A stretch of 64,000 nucleotides of DNA from Streptomyces sp. NBC_00443 (GTDB taxonomy: Bacteria; Actinomycetota; Actinomycetes; Streptomycetales; Streptomycetaceae): contig NZ_CP107917.1 in the NCBI RefSeq assembly GCF_036014175.1, positions 9,238,001-9,302,000 of the forward strand. The letters run 5' to 3'. The position numbers and the translations under genes were made by a program. How positions within the stretch are numbered: position 1 is the first letter of the stretch; each line of letters starts with the position of its first letter. Shown here one piece after another: positions 47,435-56,100 of this stretch. The notes under the pieces are model-generated. The model saw only the letters and a list, made by a program, of their open reading frames with translations. It was not told the DNA's origin and searched no databases.

Positions 47435-48511
47435 ATGATTCCCACGGTGGTTTGGGGCACAGGCAACGTCGGCCGCGCAGCCATTCGAGCTGTCGCGGCA
47501 CACCCGATGCTCAGCCTGGTGGCCGTGCTGGTGTCGACTCCCGCCAAGGTCGGCAAGGACGCGGGCGAACTCAGCGGACTCGACCGGCACCTCGGGGTGG
47601 CGGCGACGGATGATGTGGACCGGGTTCTCTCCGATGGCCCTCGCGCGGTCGTGTACGCGGCCTCCGGTGACGTCCGTCTGGACGGCGCGATCGAGGACAT
47701 CACTCGCGCGCTCCGCGCCGGCGCGGTCGTCGTCACACCGTCCGTGTACGGCATGTACGACTGCGCCAACGCCCCGGACGAGATCCGCGACGTGCTGCTC
47801 GAGGCCGTCGAGGCCGGCGGCGGCTCGCTGTTCGTGTCAGGTGTGGACCCCGGCTGGGCCAACGACATACTCCCGCTCCTGATCAGCGGACTGGCATCCG
47901 ACATCGACACCATCCGCTGCCAGGAGATCTTCGACTACTCGACGTACGACCAAGAAGAAGCAGTCCGCCACCTGATCGGCATGGGACACCCCCTGGACTA
48001 CCAGCCGCTGATGCTCGCCGACGGCATTCCGACGATGATCTGGGGCGGACAGCTGCGGATGATGGCACGGGCCCTGGGCGTCGAACTGGACGGCATCGAG
48101 GAGACACTGGACCGCCGTCCGCTCGAAAGGTCCGTCGTCACCGACACGATGGGGGAGTTCTCCGCCGGCACTCAGGGAGCGGTGCGCTTTGAGGTGCAGG
48201 GCGTGGTGGAGGGCGAGCCCCGCATCATCGTCGAGCACGTCACCCGCATTCACGCCACCTGCGCCCCGGACTGGCCCGCACCGTCGGACGGCGGAGCCGG
48301 CGCACACCGCGTCATCATCGAAGGACGCCCCCGCATAGAGGTCACGGTCGAGGCCACGGACGAGGCAGAGAACAGAGCTGCCGGCGGCAACGCGACGGCA
48401 GCCGGCCGTCTGGTGAACGCCATCGACTGGCTCGCCGAGAACGAACCCGGTATCTACGACGCACTCGACATCCCGCTGCGCCCCGCGGTGGGCAAACTGG
48501 GAAAGAAGTGA
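47435..48511 (+). CDS. DapB-like NAD(P)-dependent amine dehydrogenase-type protein
   Basis: A 358-residue protein from ATG at 47435. The Rossmann start is PTVVWGTGNVGRAAIRAVAA. The central domain has VYGMYDCANAPDEIRDVLLE and SGVDPGWANDILPLLISGLA, characteristic of the dihydrodipicolinate-reductase-like group that includes 2,4-diaminopentanoate dehydrogenase and related uncharacterised proteins. The true substrate is unknown. The stop overlaps the start of the next gene (GTGA), so the two are translationally coupled. Confidence 0.75.
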   Translation: MIPTVVWGTGNVGRAAIRAVAAHPMLSLVAVLVSTPAKVGKDAGELSGLDRHLGVAATDDVDRVLSDGPRAVVYAASGDVRLDGAIEDITRALRAGAVVVTPSVYGMYDCANAPDEIRDVLLEAVEAGGGSLFVSGVDPGWANDILPLLISGLASDIDTIRCQEIFDYSTYDQEEAVRHLIGMGHPLDYQPLMLADGIPTMIWGGQLRMMARALGVELDGIEETLDRRPLERSVVTDTMGEFSAGTQGAVRFEVQGVVEGEPRIIVEHVTRIHATCAPDWPAPSDGGAGAHRVIIEGRPRIEVTVEATDEAENRAAGGNATAAGRLVNAIDWLAENEPGIYDALDIPLRPAVGKLGKK

Positions 48512-49002
48512 TCATGCAGATCGACATCCCCGAGGGCGCCGAGCCCATCCCGTACGTCTGGGGCGACCTTGTGCCTGAGATCGGCCGGGCAGCCAGCACC
48601 TTCTCCCTGGCCGTCTATGAATACACGACCCTCAGGCTGCGCGAGTTCGAGGCCGCCCGCCTGCGCATCGCGCAGATCAACGGATGCCTGTTCTGCCTGG
48701 ACTGGCGCACCGAACGAGATGGAGAGAAGGTCGAGGACGGGTTCCTCGACGCGGTCACCCAGTGGCGGACTACGGACACCTTCGACGAACGTACACGGCT
48801 CGCCGCCGAGTACGCGGAGCGCTACGCACTCGACCACCACAACCTCGACGACGAGTTCTGGAAGCGGATGAAGGCGCACTACAGCCAGGCCGAGATCGTG
48901 GAGCTGAGCATGAGCATCGGTTCATGGCTGGCGTTCGGCCGTCTGAATCATGTGCTGGGGCTCGACAGCGTCTGTGTACTGCCGTCGGCACAGGGTTCTT
49001 GA
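48508..49002 (+). CDS. Carboxymuconolactone decarboxylase-family (AhpD-like) protein
   Basis: A 164-residue protein starting GTG at 48508, overlapping the upstream stop; ATG at 48514 is also possible. The conserved thiol pair is in INGCLFCLDWRTERDG (CxxC), in the helical arrangement of AhpD/CMD proteins, and HYSQAEIVELSMSIGSWLAF closes the fold. The family includes peroxidase partners and lactone decarboxylases. Coupling with the DapB-like dehydrogenase implies a shared pathway, perhaps on the same small-molecule substrate. Confidence 0.85.
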   Translation: MIMQIDIPEGAEPIPYVWGDLVPEIGRAASTFSLAVYEYTTLRLREFEAARLRIAQINGCLFCLDWRTERDGEKVEDGFLDAVTQWRTTDTFDERTRLAAEYAERYALDHHNLDDEFWKRMKAHYSQAEIVELSMSIGSWLAFGRLNHVLGLDSVCVLPSAQGS

Positions 49003-49113
49003 GGCACCCCTCAGCACACTGGCGCCGACGAGGCACTACGAGCTGCGGGCCGGGGCCGCATCGGCCACGGCCCACAGTTGTCCGCGCGACGCCCTGACGG
49101 GACGTGGGAACGG

Positions 49114-50753
49114 TCAGAGGTCCTCGGCGATGATCTTCTCGATGTTGCGCTCGGCGAGCGCGGTGATGGTGACGAAGGGGTTGACGCTGACGTTGCCGGG
49201 AATCAGCGCACCATCCATCACGTACAGCCCCGGATGGCCGTGCAGGCGGCCGTAGTTGTCGGTGGCCTTGTCGAGGACTGCCCCACCCAAGGGGTGATAC
49301 GTCAGGTGGTCGCCCCAGATCTTGTAGGCGCCGAAGAGATCTGAGCGGTAGATGGTCCCTTCCTTGGCGTTGATCTTGTCAAAGATCGTTTTTGCCATGG
49401 TGATCGACGGCTGCTTCCATGCGGTCTGCCAGTCCAGTTCCACCTTCCCCGCCGAGGCGTTCCACGTGAACCGGCCGCGGTGCGGGTTGTTGGTGATCGA
49501 CAGGTAGAACGACGCCCAGGTCTCGATGCCGGTCGGCAGCGGCGCCACCTCGGCGAACGCACCCCCGCTGCCCAGTTGTCGATACCCGCTGTCGGGATCG
49601 ACGACTGCAGCGCTCCGGTCGGGTCCCACAGGTGGTTGGCCCGGCCGCACATGACGTTGCCGTTCTCGCCCCATCCGTTGCCGATCTCGTTGTTGAGGCC
49701 GGGGAGCGCGCCCGTAGCCTTCAGACGGACCAGCAGCTTGCTGGTGCCGACACTTCCGGCGGCGAAGAACACCCATTGCGCACGCACCGTCTTGGTGGCG
49801 GTGACAGCTCCGTTCGTGTCGAGCTGCTCCATGGTCACGGAGTAGCCGCCTGTGGCGGGCGTTACCGCGGTGACCCTGTGCAGCGGTGAGATGCTGACCC
49901 GGCCGGTCGCGCGGGCCTGTGCGAGATAGGTCTTCGGCAGGGACTTCTTGCCGTGGTTGTTGCCGTACAGGATCTCGCCGGCCAGGGCCGACTTGGTGGC
50001 CGCGCCTGTGGCCTCCTGCTTCATGTAGTTCCAGTCGTAGACGTTGGGGACGAACATGAAGCGGAAACCGGACCGCCCGGCGTGTTTGCGGCCTACACGC
50101 GCGTACTGGTAGCACTCCGTCGTGTCGAACCAGGCCGGGTCGATCGTGCTGACCCCGAGTGTGCTGTTCGCCCGCGGGTAATACACGTCGTACATTTCGT
50201 CGGCGTCCACCGACGGAAGCACTCCGGGGAAGCGGCTCCTCTCGGGGGTCACCGCCATACCGCCGTTGACGAGGGAGCCGCCCCCGACTCCTCGCCCCTG
50301 GTACACCACGATGCCGCCCATTTCCTCGGCGTCCAGGATTCCCGTGTACCGCGGCACGTCCCGGTCGAGCGGGAAGCCGAGGAAGTTGCTCAGGGGCTGC
50401 TTGGTCCGTGTGCGCAGCCAGAAGGAACGGTAGTCGGGCGTGGTGGTGTTGGCGAAGATCTTGCCGTCCGTACCGGGGGTGTCCCAGGCCATGCCCATTT
50501 CCACCATGTGGACGTCCACGCCGGCCTGGGCGAGACGGAGTGCGGTGACGGACCCTCCGTACCCGGTGCCTATGACGAGTGCGCTGACCTGTGCGCCGGG
50601 TTCGATCAGGGCGGCCTCCTGGGGGAGCGGCGCAGCGGTCGGCAGGTCGAATGCGCCCAGAGCGGCGGCGCCTAAAATAGAACCAGTTCTACCAATGAAC
50701 CGACGGCGGGAAAGGCCTCTGCCTTCCAGTGTGCCGTGCGATCTGGGGTCCAT
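49114..50753 (-). CDS. choA: Tat-exported cholesterol oxidase (class I, GMC family; one frame break)
   Basis: About 546 residues once one G is restored in the G5 run near 49563 (NWGSGGAFAEV-like expected), the usual length of Streptomyces ChoA. It has a twin-arginine signal SRRRFIGRTGSILGAAALG, FAD site ALVIGTGYGGSVTALRLAQA, YVGRGVGGGSLVNGG-like YQGRGVGGGSLVNGG, active-site His in TYHPLGGAVL and Asn in SVNPFVTITALAERN. The enzyme oxidises cholesterol to cholest-4-en-3-one outside the cell. The start ATG at 50753 is preceded by AAAGGGG. Two KstR-like operators lie at the start of the gene. No second pathway gene is adjacent. Confidence 0.9.
50678..50691 (+). promoter_or_regulatory. KstR-like operator inside 5' coding region
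   Basis: TAGAACCAGTTCTA is a perfect TNNAACNNGTTNNA palindrome, the published consensus of the cholesterol-catabolism repressor KstR. It lies about 62-75 bases into the cholesterol oxidase gene. Confidence 0.65.
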
Positions 50754-50778
50754 GTAGATCCCCTTTCTCTCGCATAAT

Positions 50779-50792
50779 AGAAACGGGTTCTA
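50779..50792 (+). promoter_or_regulatory. KstR-like operator upstream of cholesterol oxidase
   Basis: AGAAACGGGTTCTA matches seven of the eight fixed positions of TNNAACNNGTTNNA. It is 26 bases upstream of the start codon, in position to block transcription. Confidence 0.55.
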
Positions 50793-51570
50793 CTAAGAAA
50801 TGTGAAACAAGTCACGAGAAACCTACGGGTAACTTGACTGCTGTTCTCGGTTTTCCCGCATCAGGAATTAACGGATAACGCACCTGTCTCTTTGGTCCCG
50901 CCTCTTTGGCATCGATTCAAACCCGCGAATCAGGCCCAACGGAACTGATCTCTATTGATCGCGTCGCCTGCCGACGCGATGTAGGAGCCGGTGATCTCGC
51001 GTCGTCCTGTGCCGGCACTGGCCGACGCTCAGGTGTCGGTGGCCGATGCGACTCCGGGGTGCGCTCGGAGTCCCCACCCGCACCCAGGCGATGGTGACGA
51101 AGCGGCTGTAGTACACGGGCGGGCAGCTGTACGGCGCCTCGGTCGACCCCAACCTCGGTGCGGCAGCGGGACTTCGCACGCTGGACTGATCGGCACATGG
51201 CAGCGCCGGCCTGCCAACCCGTCCAGGGGCTATGCCGCCCGGTCGGCAGGGGCTCGACCTCAACCCACCGGGCGCAGCAGATCACTCTGGAATGCTGGAC
51301 CGTGCAGACGAGCTGCTCGCGATGGTGACGCCGCCCTTCTCGACACGCTCCGCGCCGTCTGCTGCGAGGACGACGCGCACAGACTCGGCCTCTACCTCCC
51401 AGGCCGCGATGCCCCCGACCCGATGGGACAGGGCGACGACGAGTACAACGACTGCGCCGTGCTCATCGAGGCGTGCGCGGCGCTCCCGGCATCTCCGAGA
51501 GCCCACTGGGCACGGACGGACCTCAATCGGACGGGGTGACGAGTGCTGACGGCGGGTCAGGGAGGCATCG
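50793..51570. other. Gene-poor stretch
   Basis: The left 150 bases are AT-rich and form the cholesterol oxidase promoter region. Further right, a plus-strand frame ending near 51539 contains LLDTLRAVCCEDDAHRLGLY, which is protein-like but unassigned. No intact gene was seen. Confidence 0.35.
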
Positions 51571-52500
51571 GTGAACTCCGCCGGGGAAACGGGTCGTTGG
51601 GACAGGCCGCACGTGGTCGTCATGGCCAGAAGCCTCGCGGGGATGCTCACGGCACACGTTCTCGCTGGGCACGTCGACCGGGTGACTGTCGTGGAGCGCG
51701 ACGGGTTCCCGGACGGGACGGCACGGGACGGACAAGACGGGCCGGGGCCGTGGCCGGCGTACCGCAGGGCTGGCATCCGTATGTGCTGCTGGAGGGCGGA
51801 CAGCCGGCCCCGGAATCGCTGCTGCCGGGTGTTCTGGCGGAGCTGCGGGCGGCGGAGGCACCGCGGGTGGGCCTCCGTGGGATTTGGTGCTTTGGCAGGA
51901 TGACCGCGGGTTCCGCCGGGTGCCGGCGACGACGCACACTACTCCGGTTCTCGCGGCCGGCTCGGGGAGCTGATGCGGCAGCGGGTACTTGCCAACCCGG
52001 TGGTCAGCACGGTGGAGGGGACTGATGTCGTCGGGCTCCTCGGTGACACCTCGTGCGTGCGGGGCGGGTGCTGCTGCGGGACCGCTCCGCGCTGACGCCC
52101 GAGCAGAACAGCGACCGTCGAGGCCGATGTGGTCGTCGACGCCTCCGGTAGCGGCACGAAGGGATCACAGTGGCTCACGGCGATCGGAGCCGACGCCCCG
52201 CGCCGGGAGGCCATCGACACAGAGCTTGCGTACCCCTCGCGGGTCTGACGCGGCCGGAGCGACGTACTCGACGGTGACACCGCCGGCTACTACGTGTGCC
52301 CGTGCCCCGACCGAGTCCACGCCTCGGCGGTGCGCTGCCGCTGGAGGACGGCAACCATCTGGTCGATGTCCCGGGACTGCGCGGCGACGAACCGCCCACG
52401 GCCGACGACGTTCGTGACGTACGCCGAGGTGCTGCCGCATCCGCTCCCTGCACGCTGCGTCCAGGCCTCCCACGGGGCGCCCCCAGATCTCTGGACCCCT
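51571..52500 (+). pseudogene. FAD-dependent monooxygenase/geranylgeranyl-reductase-like remnant
   Basis: Pieces in several frames follow the order of one flavoprotein: HVVVMARSLAGMLTAHVLAG and VTVVERDGFPDG (FAD-binding start, with GGSLAG replaced by ARSLAG), GWHPYVLLEGGQPAPESLLP, LVVDAS-type VVVDASGSGTKGSQWLTAIG, and GDTAGYYVCPCPDRVHASAV. At least four frame changes are needed and the 3' end is missing. Unlike the single-indel genes, this looks truly decayed. Confidence 0.6.
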
Positions 52501-52640
52501 GATTCGATTCGGGGGCTGCCTGGCCAATCACCCGCCACAGCAGGGTTGCGTCCCCGTGCGGCATGCGCTGCCGCGATCGCCTGCTTGTAGGTGCCGAGTG
52601 TGCTTGCTCATGGCCGGAGGGGATCGGCCACAAGTGTGGT

Positions 52641-52693
52641 GGGGCGGCGACACCGCACGCGGCCTCACAGGCAGTGTGCGGTGTCGCCGCCCC
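52641..52693. terminator. 18-bp perfect inverted repeat, probable terminator
   Basis: GGGGCGGCGACACCGCAC (52641-52658) and its exact reverse complement (52676-52693) flank a 17-base loop. It sits 50 bases beyond the stop of the minus-strand gene at 52743. Confidence 0.6.
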
Positions 52694-52742
52694 TACTGCG
52701 CTGGCGGGCCTGCCCGTTATGCAGATGGGCGCGCCGCGCGTG

Positions 52743-53177
52743 TCAGAACCGGCCACCGGTCATACGGGTGATCGGGCCCAGCGTGCGCCGGCCCGCACGT
52801 CGACCCGCCGCGTACGACGTCGCACCAAGCACGGTCAGCCCCGCGCCCACGCCCGCGACGAAAATCCTGCGGTTCGCGATGAGCGTCCAGGTCGACTTGG
52901 CGAAGGCGGCAGCCCGCCCCGAGGCGGAGACGAGGGCCTGACGACCGGCCTCGACGCGCTCGGCCGTCGTGTGGGCGACCGCGTTGGTCGCCTTGGCCGT
53001 CTGCTCTGTCACGTCAGCGGCAGCTGACGCCGCCTCACCGGCCTTGTCAGCAGCCTTGCCCGCCGCCTTGGACGCCGGAGCGGTCGCCCGCGACGCGGTG
53101 CGACGGGCCTTGGACTCAGCCACCTTCGCAGAGACGGAATCTTGAGTGGTGTCGTTGTTCGATGGGTTCATGGACAT
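52743..53177 (-). CDS. Ala-rich membrane-associated hypothetical protein
   Basis: A 144-residue protein from ATG at 53177, with GGAG upstream. The first 100 residues are a Lys/Ala-rich amphipathic helix region (ASKAAGKAADKAGEAASAAA), followed by one hydrophobic helix (IFVAGVGAGLTVLGATSYAA) and a basic tail (GRRAGRRTLG). Similar small proteins of unknown role are widespread in Streptomyces. A strong hairpin follows the gene. Confidence 0.65.
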   Translation of the reverse strand: MSMNPSNNDTTQDSVSAKVAESKARRTASRATAPASKAAGKAADKAGEAASAAADVTEQTAKATNAVAHTTAERVEAGRQALVSASGRAAAFAKSTWTLIANRRIFVAGVGAGLTVLGATSYAAGRRAGRRTLGPITRMTGGRF

Positions 53178-53371
53178 CGCGTTGCCGCTCCGCCCGACAG
53201 CAAACATGTTCGACCAAGACCACCTGCCTCAGGTCGGCGCGCACCCGCACGCCAACAGACCCGCCTGACGGAAACTGCGTCGCAGAGCCCTCGATTGGTG
53301 TGTTTGTTCCTCACATGGGCGGGACAAGACGGGGCACCCGTGTGTCCGTCCGTCAGTGAAGGGAGCCGATC

Positions 53372-53614
53372 ATGGTAGTCGTCGCCGTAGTTGCCGTTTG
53401 CGTGGTCCTGGCCGTTCTGGCCTTCCTCGTCCCACGTCTTTCCCGCCGTCCCGAACGCGGCACACAACGTACGCTCGGGGTCGGGGCGCGGGCCGGCGGT
53501 AAGGCGCCCGGCGTACTGGGGCGGCTCTTCAGCAAGCCCTTCCACACCAGTTCGCGCGCGGTGAGCCGGAGCGGTTCGGCAGGTCGCCGCTCCCGCGGCC
53601 GCATGCCCTTCTGA
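53372..53614 (+). CDS. Small membrane protein (DUF6411-like)
   Basis: An 80-residue protein from ATG at 53372, with GAAGGGAG upstream. It has an N-terminal hydrophobic helix (VVVAVVAVCVVLAVLAFLVP), then a basic, glycine-rich tail ending RRSRGRMPF. I recall closely similar short Streptomyces proteins annotated with a domain of unknown function, but no role is established. It is divergent from the Ala-rich protein at 53177. Confidence 0.7.
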   Translation: MVVVAVVAVCVVLAVLAFLVPRLSRRPERGTQRTLGVGARAGGKAPGVLGRLFSKPFHTSSRAVSRSGSAGRRSRGRMPF

Positions 53615-53884
53615 CCGACTGTGCGGGCCGAGCGGGACGTCTGATGGCCCGAAGACGCGGCCAGACCGGTGAGCCCTGCTGCACACAGCATCAGCACGCG
53701 GCTGAAAAAGCGGTACTCGGGCGGCTGGGGATCCTCCCGCGCCTATAGATCGTGCCGCGCGTCGCGACCAGGATGAGGGGAACCGCGCCGGGCACGCTCT
53801 TCTCCTCCAGAGGCGGTTCCACCGTTGGGCAGCTCAACTGCTCCGGCCTCGAGAGCGGTCGATGCCGGCATCAGCTTCGTCATT

Positions 53885-54001
53885 GGCGTCCACCATGTCC
53901 GGCTCGGCAGCGGCCCAGGGCAGAGACTCGAGACGCCTGCGTGTCCACTCTCGCCCGGCGCGCACTTCCTTGGACATGGGGAACGAGTGCGTCCACCCCA
54001 T
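53885..54001 (-). pseudogene. ATP-binding regulator N-terminal fragment
   Basis: The minus strand from ATG at 54001 reads GWTHSFPMSKEVRAGREWTR followed by RRLESLPWAAAEPDMVDA. This is the N-terminus of an RsbW-like ATP-binding regulator. It stops exactly where the VSELVTNA N-box should begin. The flanks are unrelated. Confidence 0.5.
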
Positions 54002-54081
54002 CGCCTTCACTGCCACCGTGCCGTCCCCGTCTCCCGCGTCCCTTGGCAACGCACGGGTGAACCGAGTGCCCGGTGACCGCC

Positions 54082-54270
54082 TCAACGGACAAGAGACACC
54101 GCTTCATCATCGACGGACCAGCAGCACCCGATCCGCCAGCGGCAGCACCAGGGCCGCCCATCGCCAGGACCCTTGCCACGACGCTCCCGCACCACCCGTA
54201 ACAAGCCCTCGAACTGCCGCATCCGCAGCCCCGTGAAGGTCTCCACCCACAACGGATCAAGCTTCAACAC
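54082..54270 (-). pseudogene. IS5-family transposase N-terminal fragment
   Basis: GTG at 54270 starts VLKLDPLWVETFTGLRMRQF followed by EGLLRVVRERRG. This is the N-terminus of a Streptomyces IS5-type transposase, lost after about 60 codons. Its start region overlaps the stop of the M20 amidohydrolase. Confidence 0.6.
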
Positions 54271-55572
54271 GCTTTGGACGTCGTTCCGTGTCGAGCACCC
54301 AGTGCCGTCAGCGCCGCCACAGCCATTGCCGTGGTCGCCGACGGCAGGGCGAGGGGCAGGTGCGGGGCGAACTCGGGGGAGTGGTTGGCCGGGAGTGCCG
54401 CGAAGCGCTCCGCCGTGTTGCCCGCGCTCGCCGTCGCGGCCCACTGCCGCGGGCCCACCACGCCGACCATCCAGTAGCCGAGCGGCACCCCGGGTACCCG
54501 TGGATCTCCCGCCCGGCATCGCCGTACAGGCCGAAGTCCTCCGTCGCCATCGACGCGGGCCACGCGGCCACCCGCTCGGCGCCCAGCGCCTCTCGGTGGG
54601 CGTCACGGATCGCCACAGTGAGCTTCTCGTCCGGCAGGGTCACCGGCGAGCGGGACACCATGGTGATCTCCGGTTCGCGCGGACAGCCGGACGCGGTCGC
54701 CTCGGCCCGCACGATCCGCTCGACCGCCGCCACGGCGCGGTCCAGCGCCGCCGGGGTGAGAGCGCGCACGGTGATGCCGAGCGCCGCGCTCTCCGGTACG
54801 ACGTTGCTGTGAGTGCCGGCGTGGAGCGAACCGACCGTGAGGGTCGTCTGCTCGGCCGGCGCGCTCTCCCGGGCGACGATGCCCTGCAAGCGCATCACGA
54901 CCGCCGCGGCTGCGAGGATCGGGTCCACCGTCAGCTGCGGCGCCCCGCGTGGCCGCCACGCCCGTGCAGCGTGACGTCGAGGCCGACGCTGCCCGCCAGC
55001 ACCGGCTGCCCGTGCCCATGGGCCACCATTCCGCCCAGCAGCGGCGCCGTGTGCTGCGCGAGCACGGCGTCGGGGCGGCCGAAGCGGTCGTAGAGACCGT
55101 CCGCCAGCATCGCCCGCGCGCCCGTCAGGGTCTCCTCCGCCGGCTGGCCCACGACCACCACCGAGCCCCGCCAGTGCGGACGCGCACGCGCCAGCAGCGT
55201 CGCCGCGCCGAGCACCGCGGCTATGTGCAGGTCATGCCCGCAGGCGTGCATGTGGGGGCCGTCGGCGGCGTACGGCAGTCCGGTGTGTTCCCTGACCGGC
55301 AGTGCGTCGAGTTCGGCGCGCAGGTACACGCGCGGGCCCTCGCCGTTCGTGAGGACGCCGACCACGCCGTGTCCGCCGATGCCGCGCGTCACGGTGCACC
55401 CCTCCGCCTCCAGCGCGTCCGCGAGGCAGGCCGCTGTCCGGGTTTCCGCGCCGGACAGCTCCGGGTGCTGGTGCAGGTCCATCGCGAAGGCGACGAGTGG
55501 GCGCAGCACGGCGTCCAACTGCCGCAGGACGGGCTTGTGTCGGCCGGTGGGGGCGGTCTCGGCGGGGCTCAT
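54264..55572 (-). CDS. M20D-type amidohydrolase (two frame breaks in G-runs)
   Basis: About 436 residues if two single G bases are restored (runs at 54488-54491 and 54943-54946), the normal length for IAA-amino-acid/hippurate hydrolase-type M20 enzymes. Motifs: DLHQHPELSGAETRTA, metal site HMHACGHDLHIAA, VGQPAEET (catalytic Glu), lid domain GRGGHAGAPQLTVDPI (restored), and EDFGLYGD. The start ATG at 55572 lacks a strong ribosome-binding site; an alternative in-frame start lies at 55602. The C-terminus abuts an IS5 fragment, which may have supplied the last codons. It is divergent from the RiPP precursor gene across a 234-bp region with 11-bp repeats, so it may be the border gene of the cluster. 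Confidence 0.75.
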
Positions 55573-55609
55573 CCGGGCATGGTCCGGCGGACCTGCAGCC
55601 AACTGCCGT

Positions 55610-55664
55610 CAGATCGCTGGCAGAACAGTGGCAGATCACTGACAGATCGCTGTCACTTCGCTGA
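55610..55664. promoter_or_regulatory. Five tandem 11-bp repeats upstream of the precursor gene
   Basis: Consecutive units CAGATCGCTGG, CAGAACAGTGG, CAGATCACTGA, CAGATCGCTGT and CACTTCGCTGA at 11-bp spacing, one DNA turn each. Direct repeats with 11-bp phasing are the hallmark of SARP-type activator sites. They lie between the divergent M20 and precursor genes, 142 bases before the precursor start. Confidence 0.6.
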
Positions 55665-55806
55665 CCGAACCGCGGGCGCGCTACTGGCGCGGGCCGTCAG
55701 CGTTCTGACAGTGCTTCACAGCTGGTTGCGTCAGTGGTGCCCGGTCCAATGAGGAGGCCCAACACCCCGGGAGGAGCCCGGTGGTGTGACCACGTCAGGA
55801 GTCAAC

Positions 55807-55983
55807 ATGGCTGACAAGTCGACCCTCGCCGCCCTCGCCGACGAGATCCTGGAGCTCGAGTCGGAGACTTTCGAGATCTCGGACTACTCGGACGCCAGCG
55901 AGGTCGTGCTCGCCGGTTCCACCAGCTGCTCCTCCACCTCGACCTGCTCCTCCACCACCAGCACCACCTCCTGCAGCGCCTGA
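55807..55983 (+). CDS. RiPP precursor peptide, thiopeptide-type
   Basis: A 58-residue peptide from ATG at 55807, with AGGAG at 55797-55801; a start at 55786 would have no such site. The leader (about residues 1-37) is acidic and contains LELESETFEISDYSDASEVV, resembling the LEIxDxLD leaders of thiopeptide precursors such as that of thiostrepton. The core is almost entirely Ser, Thr and Cys. If cleaved before Ser40 it reads SCSSTSTCSSTTSTTSCSA, beginning Ser-Cys like known thiopeptide cores. Three Cys could become thiazoles and many Ser/Thr could become dehydroamino acids. It is convergent to the modification operon. Confidence 0.85.
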   Translation: MADKSTLAALADEILELESETFEISDYSDASEVVLAGSTSCSSTSTCSSTTSTTSCSA

Positions 55984-56100
55984 TCCCACGGATCGGCACG
56001 CAGCGGACGACGGCCGGGCGCCGCGCGTCACTCCGTCAGGAGCGGCGAGCGGCAGTCCGGCCGTCGGCCGTGGAGCCCGTGAGGACATCCGGTGCCGCCC

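Noticed and set aside
55610..55664. 11-bp repeats as a CRISPR array
   Set aside because: The units are contiguous without spacers and far too short. No cas genes are present.
55786..55806. Upstream start for the RiPP precursor, adding seven residues
   Set aside because: AGGAG at 55797-55801 lies downstream of it and points to the ATG at 55807.
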